Shown piece after piece: positions 1-6,759 of a stretch of DNA of 7,443 nucleotides (positions are counted from its first letter, which is position 1; every line of letters starts with the position of its first letter). Origin of the DNA: an uncultured Litoreibacter sp. (lineage in GTDB: Bacteria > Pseudomonadota > Alphaproteobacteria > Rhodobacterales > Rhodobacteraceae); contig CALFWN010000086.1 in NCBI GenBank assembly GCA_937928335.1, forward strand, positions 1-7,443, written 5' to 3'. Under the pieces are notes generated by a model. That model was not told where the DNA came from. It did no database searches and worked only from the letters and a program-made list of their open reading frames with translations. Position numbers and translations under genes: made by a program.

Positions 1-1
1 G

Positions 2-505
2 CCCGCGCTGATTGCGCTGGGGGCGACGCTACATCTGCGCAAGGGCGACACAAGGCGCGACCTGCCGCTGGAAGAGTTCTTCATTGAATACGGCAAGCAG
101 GACCGCGCGCCGGGCGAATTCGTCGAGGCCGTCACCCTCCCGCAGCAGGCAGGCAGGCTGCGCTGCTACAAGATCTCCAAGCGGTTCGATCAGGATATCT
201 CGGCCGTTTGCGGCTGTTTCAATGTCGTGGTGGAAGATGGCACCGTCACCACCGCCCGTATCGCCTTTGGCGGTATGGCGGGGACGCCCAAACGCGCCGC
301 CCATGTCGAGGCAGCTTTGATCGGGCAGCCCTGGAGCACGCAGACAGTGGCTTTGGCGCAGCCGGGGTTCGATCAGGACTTTACGCCCATGTCGGATATG
401 CGCGCCTCGGCCGCGTACCGCATGGAGGTGGCCAAGGCGCTGCTGATGCGCTGCTTTGAGGACAGCCAGGACCGGGCGACAAGCGTGTTGGAGGTGCGGC
501 CATGA
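2..505 (+). CDS. xdhA: Xanthine dehydrogenase small subunit XdhA (FAD/2Fe-2S), C-terminal part
   Basis: This is the C-terminal 167 codons of the small subunit of xanthine dehydrogenase; the 5' part lies outside the window. In this enzyme family the subunit carries two 2Fe-2S clusters and FAD and passes electrons from the molybdenum site to NAD+. Only the end of the FAD-binding domain and the flavoprotein C-terminal domain are visible. The motif [13 protein letters not shown] at 170-208 is typical of that C-terminal domain and is followed by the family-like stretch [14 protein letters not shown]. The end, [18 protein letters not shown], matches the usual helical finish. The iron-sulfur domains cannot be checked here. 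The stop TGA (503-505) overlaps the xdhB start in an ATGA. An aldehyde-oxidase-like FAD subunit would be the alternative, but the xdhB residues downstream favour xanthine dehydrogenase. Confidence 0.94.
   Translation, partial: PALIALGATLHLRKGDTRRDLPLEEFFIEYGKQDRAPGEFVEAVTLPQQAGRLRCYKISKRFDQDISAVCGCFNVVVEDGTVTTARIAFGGMAGTPKRAAHVEAALIGQPWSTQTVALAQPGFDQDFTPMSDMRASAAYRMEVAKALLMRCFEDSQDRATSVLEVRP
490..496 (+). promoter_or_regulatory. Shine-Dalgarno site for xdhB
   Basis: GGAGGTG lies within the last codons of xdhA, five bases before the ATG at 502. It is a strong ribosome binding site at good spacing and fixes the xdhB start. With the ATGA overlap it allows both re-initiation and independent loading of ribosomes. 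Confidence 0.75.
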
Positions 506-2787
506 GCGTGGGGACCTCGAGCAGGCATGACAGCGGTCCGCTGCATGTCACCGGCGCTGCGCGCTATGTGGATGACATCCCGACCCCGGCAGGCACCCTG
601 CATCTGGCCTTCGGTCTGTCCCGCATCGCACGGGGCATGATCACCGGGATGGACCTCTCGGAGGTTCGGGACGCGCCGGGGGTGGTTGCGGTGCTGACCG
701 CGCAGGATTTGCCCTTTGCCAATGACGTCTCCCCCTCGGCGCATGACGAGCCGCTTCTGGCGGACGGGATGGTGCATTACATAGGCCAGCCGGTGTTTCT
801 GGTGGTCGCGCGCTCGCATCTGGCGGCCCGCAAGGCGGCGCGTTTGGGCGATATCAGCATCGAGGCCCAGACCCCGATCCTGTCGATCGAGGATGCGCTT
901 GCCGCAAATAGCCGTTTTGAGGAAGGCCCGCGCATCTATGCCAAAGGCGATGTCGAGGCCGGGCTGAATGCAGGCCCCCACCGCCTGCAGGGCTGCATCA
1001 ATATTGGCGGGCAGGAGCATTTCTATCTGGAGGGCCAGGCCGCGCTGGCGCTGCCGCAAGAGGGCGGCGAGATGGTGGTGCACGCCTCCTCCCAACATCC
1101 CACAGAGATCCAGCACAAGGTCGCCGATGCGCTGGGCCGGCCCATGAGCGCGGTTCGTGTCGAGGTGCGCCGGATGGGCGGCGGGTTTGGCGGCAAGGAG
1201 AGCCAGGGCAACGCGCTTTGCGTGGCCTGCGCCGTGGTGGCCGACCGGCTGAAGCGCCCCGTCAAGATGCGCTATGACCGCGATGATGACATGACCATCA
1301 CCGGCAAGCGACATGACTTCCGGGTGGTGTATGATGTGGGTTTTGATGATGCGGGGCGGATCACCGGGCTGGATTTCACACATTACACCCGCTGCGGCTG
1401 GGCGCAGGACCTGTCGCTGCCCGTGGCCGACCGCGCGATGCTTCATGCCGACAATGCCTATCTTCTGGAACATGTCCGCATCACCTCGCACCGGCTGAAG
1501 ACCAACACCCAAAGCGCCACCGCATTTCGCGGCTTTGGCGGGCCGCAAGGCATGTTGGGGATGGAGCGGGTTGTGGACCATATCGCGCATCATCTGGGGC
1601 TGGACCCTTTGGCCGTGCGGCGGATAAATTTTTATGCCTCCGGCGGGGATATTTCCAAACATGGAAAGACGGCAGAGGCCAACACCACGCCTTACGGGAT
1701 GCCTGTCACGGATTTCGTGCTGCAGGATTTGGTGGACCAGCTGGAGGGCTCAAGCGCCTATCAGGAGCGGCGCGCCAGGGTGGCCGCGTGGAATGCGGAG
1801 AATGCCGTTTTGAAGCGCGGCATTGCGCTGAGCCCGGTGAAGTTCGGGATTTCCTTCACGCTGACACATCTCAATCAGGCGGGCGCGCTGGTGCATGTCT
1901 ATCAGGACGGCTCGATCCATCTCAACCACGGCGGTACGGAGATGGGGCAAGGCCTGTTCACCAAGGTCGCACAGGTTGCCGCGTCGGTGTTTGGCGTGCC
2001 GCTGGACGCCGTGCAGATCACTGCGACCGATACGGGCAAGGTGCCGAACACGTCCGCCACCGCGGCCTCTTCGGGGACGGATCTCAATGGGATGGCGGTC
2101 AAAGCCGCCTGCGAGACCATCCGCGAGCGCATCTCGCAGCATCTGGGCGGCGGGGCTGTGTTTGAAGACGGCAAGGTCACGGCGGGCGGGCGTTCGATGC
2201 GCTTTGCGCAGGCGGTGACATCGGCCTATGAGGCCCGGGTGTCGCTGTCGGCCACCGGGTTTTACGCAACACCCGAGGTGGCGTGGGACCGGATCGCCGG
2301 GCAGGGCCGACCGTTTTATTACTTCGCCTACGGGGCCGCGGTGACGGAGGTGGTGATCGACACGCTGACCGGCGAGAACCGCATCCTGCGCGCCGACATC
2401 TTGCATGATTGCGGCAGCTCGCTGAACCCGAGCCTGGATATTGGCCAGATCGAGGGCGGCTATGTGCAGGGCGCGGGCTGGCTGACCACCGAGGAGCTGG
2501 TCTGGGACGCGGCAGGCGCGCTGCGCACCCATGCGCCGGCAACCTACAAGATCCCCTGCGCCTCGGACCGCCCCGAAATGTTCAACGTCGCCTTATGGGA
2601 CGGGGCGGCGCTGGAGCCTACAATCTATCGCTCCAAGGCCGTGGGCGAGCCGCCATTGATGCTGGGCATATCGGCCTTGCTGGCGCTTTCAGACGCGGTG
2701 GCAAGCTGTGGGGCGGCCTATCCCGACCTGCAGGCCCCCGCGACGGCAGAGCAGGTGTTGCAGGCCGTCAGACGGGTGCGCGGATGA
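502..2787 (+). CDS. xdhB: Xanthine dehydrogenase large subunit XdhB (molybdopterin-binding)
   Basis: This 761-residue protein is the molybdenum-cofactor subunit, which hydroxylates hypoxanthine and xanthine to urate in the cytoplasm. Its length is close to that of Rhodobacter capsulatus XdhB. An N-terminal hammerhead domain (about residues 15-125) is followed by the two molybdenum-binding domains. Counting from the known bovine enzyme, the equivalents are all present at matching spacing: Gln198 (bovine Gln767), Glu233 in FGGKES (Glu802), Arg311 (Arg880), Arg343 and Phe345 in AFRGFGGPQ (Arg912, Phe914), Phe452 (Phe1009), Gln483 in MGQGL (Gln1040) and the catalytic base Glu716 in KAVGEPPL (Glu1261). 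Glu233 and Arg311 distinguish xanthine dehydrogenases from aldehyde oxidases, so purine specificity is well supported. The gene overlaps both xdhA and xdhC by four bases. I see no frameshift or missing key residue. Confidence 0.97.
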   Translation: MSVGTSSRHDSGPLHVTGAARYVDDIPTPAGTLHLAFGLSRIARGMITGMDLSEVRDAPGVVAVLTAQDLPFANDVSPSAHDEPLLADGMVHYIGQPVFLVVARSHLAARKAARLGDISIEAQTPILSIEDALAANSRFEEGPRIYAKGDVEAGLNAGPHRLQGCINIGGQEHFYLEGQAALALPQEGGEMVVHASSQHPTEIQHKVADALGRPMSAVRVEVRRMGGGFGGKESQGNALCVACAVVADRLKRPVKMRYDRDDDMTITGKRHDFRVVYDVGFDDAGRITGLDFTHYTRCGWAQDLSLPVADRAMLHADNAYLLEHVRITSHRLKTNTQSATAFRGFGGPQGMLGMERVVDHIAHHLGLDPLAVRRINFYASGGDISKHGKTAEANTTPYGMPVTDFVLQDLVDQLEGSSAYQERRARVAAWNAENAVLKRGIALSPVKFGISFTLTHLNQAGALVHVYQDGSIHLNHGGTEMGQGLFTKVAQVAASVFGVPLDAVQITATDTGKVPNTSATAASSGTDLNGMAVKAACETIRERISQHLGGGAVFEDGKVTAGGRSMRFAQAVTSAYEARVSLSATGFYATPEVAWDRIAGQGRPFYYFAYGAAVTEVVIDTLTGENRILRADILHDCGSSLNPSLDIGQIEGGYVQGAGWLTTEELVWDAAGALRTHAPATYKIPCASDRPEMFNVALWDGAALEPTIYRSKAVGEPPLMLGISALLALSDAVASCGAAYPDLQAPATAEQVLQAVRRVRG

Positions 2788-3743
2788 GCTTTGATCTGGC
2801 CCAATTGGAAGAGGCGGTGGCGCGGCATGGCCGGGTCGGGCGGATTGTCGTGGTGGATCACAAGGGCTCGGTGCCGCGCGAGGCGGGCAGCTCGATGCTG
2901 GTCTGGCGCAGGGGCCAATCGGGCACAATCGGCGGCGGGGCGCTGGAGTTTGAAGCGGTCCGGGCGCTGCGGGCGCGGCTGGAGGACGGGGCGCCACATG
3001 TTGAACGGATCGCCCTCGGCCCCTCGCGCGGGCAATGCTGCGGCGGCGCGGTGGTGCTGGTCAGCGAGGTGTTCGACGCGCGCGCGCTGCTGCACATTGA
3101 CGGCGCGGGCCCCGAATATGCGCGCCGCTGCGCGGGCGAGGCTGCCAAGCCGCTATCTGTTAAACGGACGCAGGCTTTGGCGCGCAGCGGGGTACAGCAG
3201 GCAGAGCTTGTCTTTGACGCGGGCTGGCTGTGCGAGCCGCTGCGCGCGCGCGCCGCGCCTGTGTGGGTTTACGGCGCGGGCCATGTGGGGCGGGCCATTG
3301 TGGAGGTGCTTGCCCCGCTTGGCGGGTTTGACCTCACTTGGGTCGATACCGCGCCGGAGCGCTTTACCCAGGATGTCCCGGGCGGCGTTACCGCCCTGCC
3401 CGCAACAGATATCGCGGCGGCAAGCGGCCTTGCCCCGGACGGGGCGCACCACCTGATTGTGACCTATTCCCACGCGCTTGATCTGGCCCTGTGCCACGCG
3501 CTTTTGGGGCGGCAGGCGGCGTCTATTGGCCTGATCGGGTCGGCCGTCAAATGGGCGCGGTTTCGCAAGCGGCTGGCGGCGCTGGGCCATGACCCCGCCC
3601 AACTGGCGCGCATCACCTGCCCGATCGGCGATCCAAGGCTCGGAAAGGAGCCGCAGGCTATTGCTCTGGGCGTGGCTTGCGCGCTAGTTTTGGCGCTGCG
3701 GGCTGAGGGGGCCAGCTTGGAGAAGGGTCAGGCCACAGCATGA
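2784..3743 (+). CDS. xdhC: XdhC, molybdenum cofactor chaperone for xanthine dehydrogenase
   Basis: This 319-residue protein belongs to the XdhC/CoxI family. Members bind molybdenum cofactor, keep it while its terminal sulfur is added, and insert it into XdhB; they are not part of the finished enzyme. The N-terminal XdhC/CoxI domain holds GSVPREAGSSMLV (28-40), GTIGGGALE (47-55) and the cysteine pair in GQCCGG (83-88). The C-terminal Rossmann-like domain begins at VYGAGHVGRA (162-171) and carries IGLIGSAVKWARFRKRL (248-264) and CPIGDPRLGKEPQAIA (279-294). The frame stays open upstream of 2784 to 2409, but that stretch lies inside xdhB. The ATG at 2784 is chosen because it overlaps the xdhB stop (ATGA) and gives the normal N-terminus. 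No clear ribosome binding site precedes it, so translation probably depends on coupling to xdhB. Confidence 0.95.
   Translation: MSFDLAQLEEAVARHGRVGRIVVVDHKGSVPREAGSSMLVWRRGQSGTIGGGALEFEAVRALRARLEDGAPHVERIALGPSRGQCCGGAVVLVSEVFDARALLHIDGAGPEYARRCAGEAAKPLSVKRTQALARSGVQQAELVFDAGWLCEPLRARAAPVWVYGAGHVGRAIVEVLAPLGGFDLTWVDTAPERFTQDVPGGVTALPATDIAAASGLAPDGAHHLIVTYSHALDLALCHALLGRQAASIGLIGSAVKWARFRKRLAALGHDPAQLARITCPIGDPRLGKEPQAIALGVACALVLALRAEGASLEKGQATA
3719..3727 (+). promoter_or_regulatory. Possible Shine-Dalgarno site for the ABC ATPase
   Basis: GGAGAAGGG lies in the last codons of xdhC, twelve bases before the ATG at 3740. The spacing is long, so this is a weaker site than the one before xdhB. 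The ATGA overlap probably contributes through coupling. Confidence 0.4.
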
Positions 3744-5254
3744 GCGCAGTTCTAGAGCTTGCCGGGCTGACCAAGGCCTATCCCGGTGTCATTGCCAATG
3801 ACGATGTGTCGCTGAGCATTCAACCCGGCGAGGTCCATGCGCTTCTGGGGGAGAATGGCGCGGGCAAATCAACCCTCGTGAAGATGATCTACGGGCTGGT
3901 GAAACCGGATGCGGGCCAGATGCGGTTTCTGGGTCAGCCTTTCGCGCCCGCCGAGCCACGGGCGGCGCGGGCTGCGGGCGTGGCGATGGTGTTTCAGCAT
4001 TTCAGCCTGTTCGAGGCGCTGGATGTGGCCGAAAACATCGCGCTTGGCATGGAGGACCCGCCCCGGATGCGCGATCTGGCGGCGCGGATTACGCAAGTGT
4101 CAAACGCCTATGGGCTGCCGCTGGACCCGTCACGGCTGGTGGGCGATCTGTCAGCGGGCGAGCGCCAGCGGGTCGAGATCATCCGCTGCCTGTTGCAAAA
4201 CCCCAAGCTGCTGATCATGGACGAGCCAACCTCGGTGCTGACCCCGCAGGAGGTGGGCATTCTGTTTCAGACGCTGGAGAAGCTGCGCTCGGAGGGAACC
4301 TCGATCCTGTATATTTCGCATAAGCTGGAGGAGATCCGCACGCTCTGCGACGCCGCAACAATCCTGAGGCTGGGCAGGAATGTCGGCACGTGCGATCCAC
4401 GGGTGGAAACGGCGCGGGCGATGGCGGAGATGATGGTGGGCGCGGTGCTGCATGTACCCGAACGCAAGCCGCATGAGACAACGCAGGTGGCGCTGGAATT
4501 GCGCGGGCTGTCAATGGCGGCGCCCTCGGCCTTTGGCACCTCGCTGAAAGAGGTGAGCCTGAGCGTGCATCGCGGCGAGATTCTGGGCATTGGCGGCGTG
4601 GCAGGCAATGGGCAGGACGAGCTGACCGGCGCCTTGTCGGGCGAGATGCAGGCCGCTGCGGGCCAGCTGTGGTTCGAGGGCCGCGATATCGGTGCTTTGG
4701 GGCCGAATGAGCGGCGCGCCCTTGGGGTGCTGGCCGCGCCCGAGGAACGGCTGGGCCATGCCGCAGCCCCCGATATGAGCCTGACGGAAAATGCCGTGCT
4801 GACGGCGGCAACCCGCAAATCGCTGACGCGGAAGGGCTTTGTGAACTGGCGCGCGGCGGAAGGGTTTACGAAAGAGGTGATCTCCCGGTTTGACGTACGC
4901 ACGCCGGGGCCGCAGACGGCGGCGCGGGCGCTGTCGGGCGGCAATCTGCAGAAATATGTGATCGGCCGGGAGATCCTGCAGGACCCGGATGTTCTGGTGG
5001 TCAACCAGCCGACCTGGGGCGTGGATGCGGCCGCTGCTGCCGCGATCCGGCAGGCAATTCTGGATTTGGCGGCGGGCGGGGCCGCGATCATTGTGATCTC
5101 TCAGGATCTGGACGAGCTGATGGAGATCTCCGACCGGTTTGCCGCGCTCAATGAAGGCCGTCTGACCCCGCCGGTGCCTGCCGCCGGGCTGAGCGTGGAG
5201 CAGATTGGCCTGATGATGGGCGGCGCGCATGATCTGGAGGAGGTGCATGGGTAG
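3740..5254 (+). CDS. Nucleoside/purine ABC importer ATPase, two nucleotide-binding domains (NupO/YufO-type)
   Basis: This 504-residue cytoplasmic ATPase drives a BmpA-type importer. Two ABC domains are fused in tandem. Domain 1 has an intact Walker A GENGAGKST (37-45), Q-loop Gln86, signature LSAGE (137-141), Walker B LLIMDEPTS (157-165) and switch His194. Domain 2 is degenerate: its P-loop is GVAGNGQDE (286-294) without the lysine, its Walker B is VLVVNQPTW (418-426) with Asn and Gln for the Asp and Glu, and Gln455 sits at the switch histidine. Its signature LSGGN (398-402) is intact. One working composite ATP site is therefore expected, made of the domain 1 Walker motifs and the domain 2 signature. 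A degenerate second half is usual in this family and in sugar importers. The start overlaps the xdhC stop by four bases. The xdh genes and paired permeases argue for purines or nucleosides over ribose; the exact substrate is inferred. Confidence 0.93.
   Translation: MSAVLELAGLTKAYPGVIANDDVSLSIQPGEVHALLGENGAGKSTLVKMIYGLVKPDAGQMRFLGQPFAPAEPRAARAAGVAMVFQHFSLFEALDVAENIALGMEDPPRMRDLAARITQVSNAYGLPLDPSRLVGDLSAGERQRVEIIRCLLQNPKLLIMDEPTSVLTPQEVGILFQTLEKLRSEGTSILYISHKLEEIRTLCDAATILRLGRNVGTCDPRVETARAMAEMMVGAVLHVPERKPHETTQVALELRGLSMAAPSAFGTSLKEVSLSVHRGEILGIGGVAGNGQDELTGALSGEMQAAAGQLWFEGRDIGALGPNERRALGVLAAPEERLGHAAAPDMSLTENAVLTAATRKSLTRKGFVNWRAAEGFTKEVISRFDVRTPGPQTAARALSGGNLQKYVIGREILQDPDVLVVNQPTWGVDAAAAAAIRQAILDLAAGGAAIIVISQDLDELMEISDRFAALNEGRLTPPVPAAGLSVEQIGLMMGGAHDLEEVHG
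5236..5245 (+). promoter_or_regulatory. Strong Shine-Dalgarno-like run at the end of the ATPase gene
   Basis: GGAGGAGGTG sits inside the last codons of the ATPase. The nearest start in range is the ATG at 5247, which opens a 17-codon frame. It lies too far (about 50 bases) from the permease 1 start at 5297 to serve it directly. It could be chance, since the codons for Glu-Glu-Val give this sequence. Confidence 0.45.
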
Positions 5255-5300
5255 AGGTCGGGATACAGGTATTTTTGAAGCAGTGATGGGGCTGGCGTGA
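5247..5300 (+). CDS. Possible 17-codon bridging ORF between ATPase and permease 1
   Basis: The frame encodes MGRGRDTGIFEAVMGLA. Its ATG lies inside the end of the ATPase gene (8-base overlap) just after a strong Shine-Dalgarno run, and its TGA (5298-5300) overlaps the permease 1 GTG start as GTGA. It could therefore carry ribosomes from one gene to the next across a spacer that would otherwise break coupling. The peptide resembles nothing I know and may have no function of its own. The arrangement is visible in the sequence; translation is inference. Confidence 0.25.
   Translation: MGRGRDTGIFEAVMGLA
5255..5296 (+). other. Spacer between ATPase and permease 1 with an AT-richer core
   Basis: This 42-base gap is the longest in the window not covered by a confident gene. 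Its core, GGTATTTTTGAAGCAG (5268-5283), is clearly richer in AT than its surroundings. From memory it resembles short spacer sequences that recur near gene ends in Rhodobacterales; I could not check this. I see no hairpin followed by a T-run, so it is not an intrinsic terminator, and no promoter pair I would defend. Confidence 0.4.
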
Positions 5301-6379
5301 TCACATTGGAGAAACGCCCCGAGCCGTCCCGGTACTGGTCCTGGGCCACGCCGCCTTTGGCGGTGGTGCTGACGATGATTGCGGGCGGCGTGATGTTTGC
5401 CATGCTGGGCAAGGACCCGGTGGAGGCGATCCGCACGATTTTCTGGGACCCGATCCTGGGCGAGTTTGCCTTCTACTATCGCGGACAGCTGCTGGTCAAA
5501 GCCGGGCCGCTGATCCTGATCGCCATCGGGCTGTCGATGGGGTTTCGAGCAAATATCTGGAATATCGGCGCGGAGGGGCAATATATTATTGGCGCGATTT
5601 GCGGCGCGGCGGTGGGGCTGGCCTTCTACCCGTTTGCGAGCTTCATTGTCTTCCCGCTGATGGTGCTGGCCGGCGCATTGGGCGGTTTTCTCTGGGCGAT
5701 GATCCCGGGCATTTTGCGGGTCAGGTTCAACACCAATGAAATTCTGGTCTCGCTCCTGCTGGTCTATGTGGCGGAGTTCATTCTGGCCTCGATGGCGCTG
5801 GGGGCGTTGAAGAACCCTGACGGTGCGGGGTTTCCGGGCTCGCGCAACTTTCGGAGCTACCCCAGTGGCCATAATGCCGAGCTGATCGCAGGCACCGGCA
5901 CGCATTGGGGCGTGGTGGCGGCGCTGATTGCGGTGATCTTTGCCTATGTGCTGTTTGCCCGACACCAGATGGGGTTCCAGATCAAACTGGCAGGCCAGGC
6001 CCCGCGCGCGGCGCGGTTCGGGGGCGTGAACCCCACGCGGCTGATCCTGTTCTGCCTTGGCATGTCAGGCGCTTTGGCCGGGCTGGCGGGGCTGTTCGAG
6101 GTCTCGGGCCCCGCAGGTCAGGTGAGCATTGATTTCAACGTGGGCTACGGATTTACGGCGATCATCGTGGCGTTTCTGGGAAGGCTGCATCCGGTGGGCA
6201 TCTTGCTGGCCGGGCTGCTTTTGGCGCTCACTTATATTGGCGGAGAGGCCGCGCAATCGTCACTGGGCCTGCCTGCGGCGGCCATTCAGGCGTTTCAGGG
6301 GATGTTGTTGTTCTTCTTGTTGGCAGTAGATGTGCTGACCAATTTCCGGGTGCGGTTTGGCAAGCGGGAGGTGGCGTGA
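5297..6379 (+). CDS. Nucleoside/purine ABC importer permease 1 (NupP/YufP-type)
   Basis: This 360-residue inner-membrane protein is one of the two transmembrane subunits of the BmpA-type importer, in the branched-chain amino acid/sugar permease superfamily. Hydrophobic segments alternate along its length, beginning near residues 18-37 and 64-80. Family motifs include FRANIWNIGAEGQ (83-95), NTNEILVSLLLVYV (146-159, in the place of the usual NEV/NEI segment) and GYGFTAIIVAFLGRLHPVGI (283-302). The GTG at 5297 is chosen because it gives the expected N-terminus MITLEKRPEPS ahead of the first membrane segment. The only nearby ATG, at 5286, reaches a stop at once. The ribosome binding site is modest (GGGG at 5288-5291). 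The stop TGA overlaps the start of the next small gene. Confidence 0.92.
   Translation: MITLEKRPEPSRYWSWATPPLAVVLTMIAGGVMFAMLGKDPVEAIRTIFWDPILGEFAFYYRGQLLVKAGPLILIAIGLSMGFRANIWNIGAEGQYIIGAICGAAVGLAFYPFASFIVFPLMVLAGALGGFLWAMIPGILRVRFNTNEILVSLLLVYVAEFILASMALGALKNPDGAGFPGSRNFRSYPSGHNAELIAGTGTHWGVVAALIAVIFAYVLFARHQMGFQIKLAGQAPRAARFGGVNPTRLILFCLGMSGALAGLAGLFEVSGPAGQVSIDFNVGYGFTAIIVAFLGRLHPVGILLAGLLLALTYIGGEAAQSSLGLPAAAIQAFQGMLLFFLLAVDVLTNFRVRFGKREVA
6366..6373 (+). promoter_or_regulatory. Shine-Dalgarno site for the small membrane-protein gene
   Basis: GGGAGGTG lies in the last codons of permease 1. AGGT at 6369-6372 is six bases before the ATG at 6379 but only three before the GTG at 6376. This favours the ATG as the start of the small gene. 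Confidence 0.6.
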
Positions 6380-6750
6380 TGTTTAATGCGACGCCGGGCC
6401 CGGGCTTTTTCACAGGCCATCAGATTATGATGGGCTTCATGTCGGGCTTCTTTCTCGGGATGGTCGCGAATGCGATGCTTATGCTGGTCATGCCCGATAC
6501 GTGGCATCCCAAGTATCACCCAGCGTTTTTGGTGCTTATATTCTGCATTTTTCTGATTTTCGTGGCGCATTTCACAATCAACGGTCATGTCCGACTAATT
6601 GGCGACAACACAAGGCTCAAAAAAACATATGGGCATATACCGTCTGAAATCCGTATCAAGTTTGTGAAAATATCCTTTTGGCCGCTATACGCGCTTGGGA
6701 GCGTGCTCGGGTTTTCGGCGCGAAACGAACTTTTCTTTTTGCCAAAGTAG
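6379..6750 (+). CDS. Unrecognised small membrane protein between the two permease genes
   Basis: I do not recognise this 123-residue protein. After a short N-terminus (MFNATPGPGFFTG) it has a hydrophobic segment at about 16-38 and a second at about 49-67. A basic, polar stretch follows (68-94, with RLKK at 79-82), then a third moderately hydrophobic segment at 95-113 and the end FFLPK. It is most likely an inner-membrane protein with two or three spans and no cleavable signal peptide. Its ATG overlaps the permease 1 stop (TGATG), with a good ribosome binding site before it; GTG at 6376 is an alternative that adds one residue. Relatives of this operon normally have the two permease genes adjacent. 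The second half is low in GC (82 of 180 bases at 6541-6720) and uses codons such as ATA that are unusual here. It may be an importer accessory subunit or an inserted cargo gene; nothing in the sequence decides. Confidence 0.75.
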   Translation: MFNATPGPGFFTGHQIMMGFMSGFFLGMVANAMLMLVMPDTWHPKYHPAFLVLIFCIFLIFVAHFTINGHVRLIGDNTRLKKTYGHIPSEIRIKFVKISFWPLYALGSVLGFSARNELFFLPK

Positions 6751-6759
6751 CGAATTCTT

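Noticed and set aside
373..1662. Minus-strand open frame of 429 codons opposite xdhA/xdhB
   Set aside because: It lies opposite a gene with every family motif and catalytic residue in place. Long antisense frames are expected in GC-rich DNA, and the translation, full of His, Arg, Gln and Ala, resembles no protein family.
2409..2783. Extended N-terminus for XdhC, since its frame stays open back to 2409
   Set aside because: This stretch codes for the XdhB C-terminus, including catalytic Glu716, in another frame. XdhC starting at 2784 has the normal family length and the ATGA overlap.
5255..5296. Intrinsic terminator between ATPase and permease 1, suggested by the T-run at 5271-5275
   Set aside because: No GC-rich hairpin precedes the T-run, and a terminator here would split an obligate importer operon.
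4511..5965. Minus-strand open frame of 484 codons opposite the ATPase and permease 1
   Set aside because: It spans two well-supported plus-strand genes, and its product is a low-complexity, Arg/His/Gln-rich translation typical of an antisense shadow.
6662..6691. Possible promoter inside the small gene (TTGTGA, 18 bases, TATACG)
   Set aside because: Both hexamers match the consensus poorly, and AT-rich stretches produce such pairs by chance. Nothing else supports internal initiation before permease 2.
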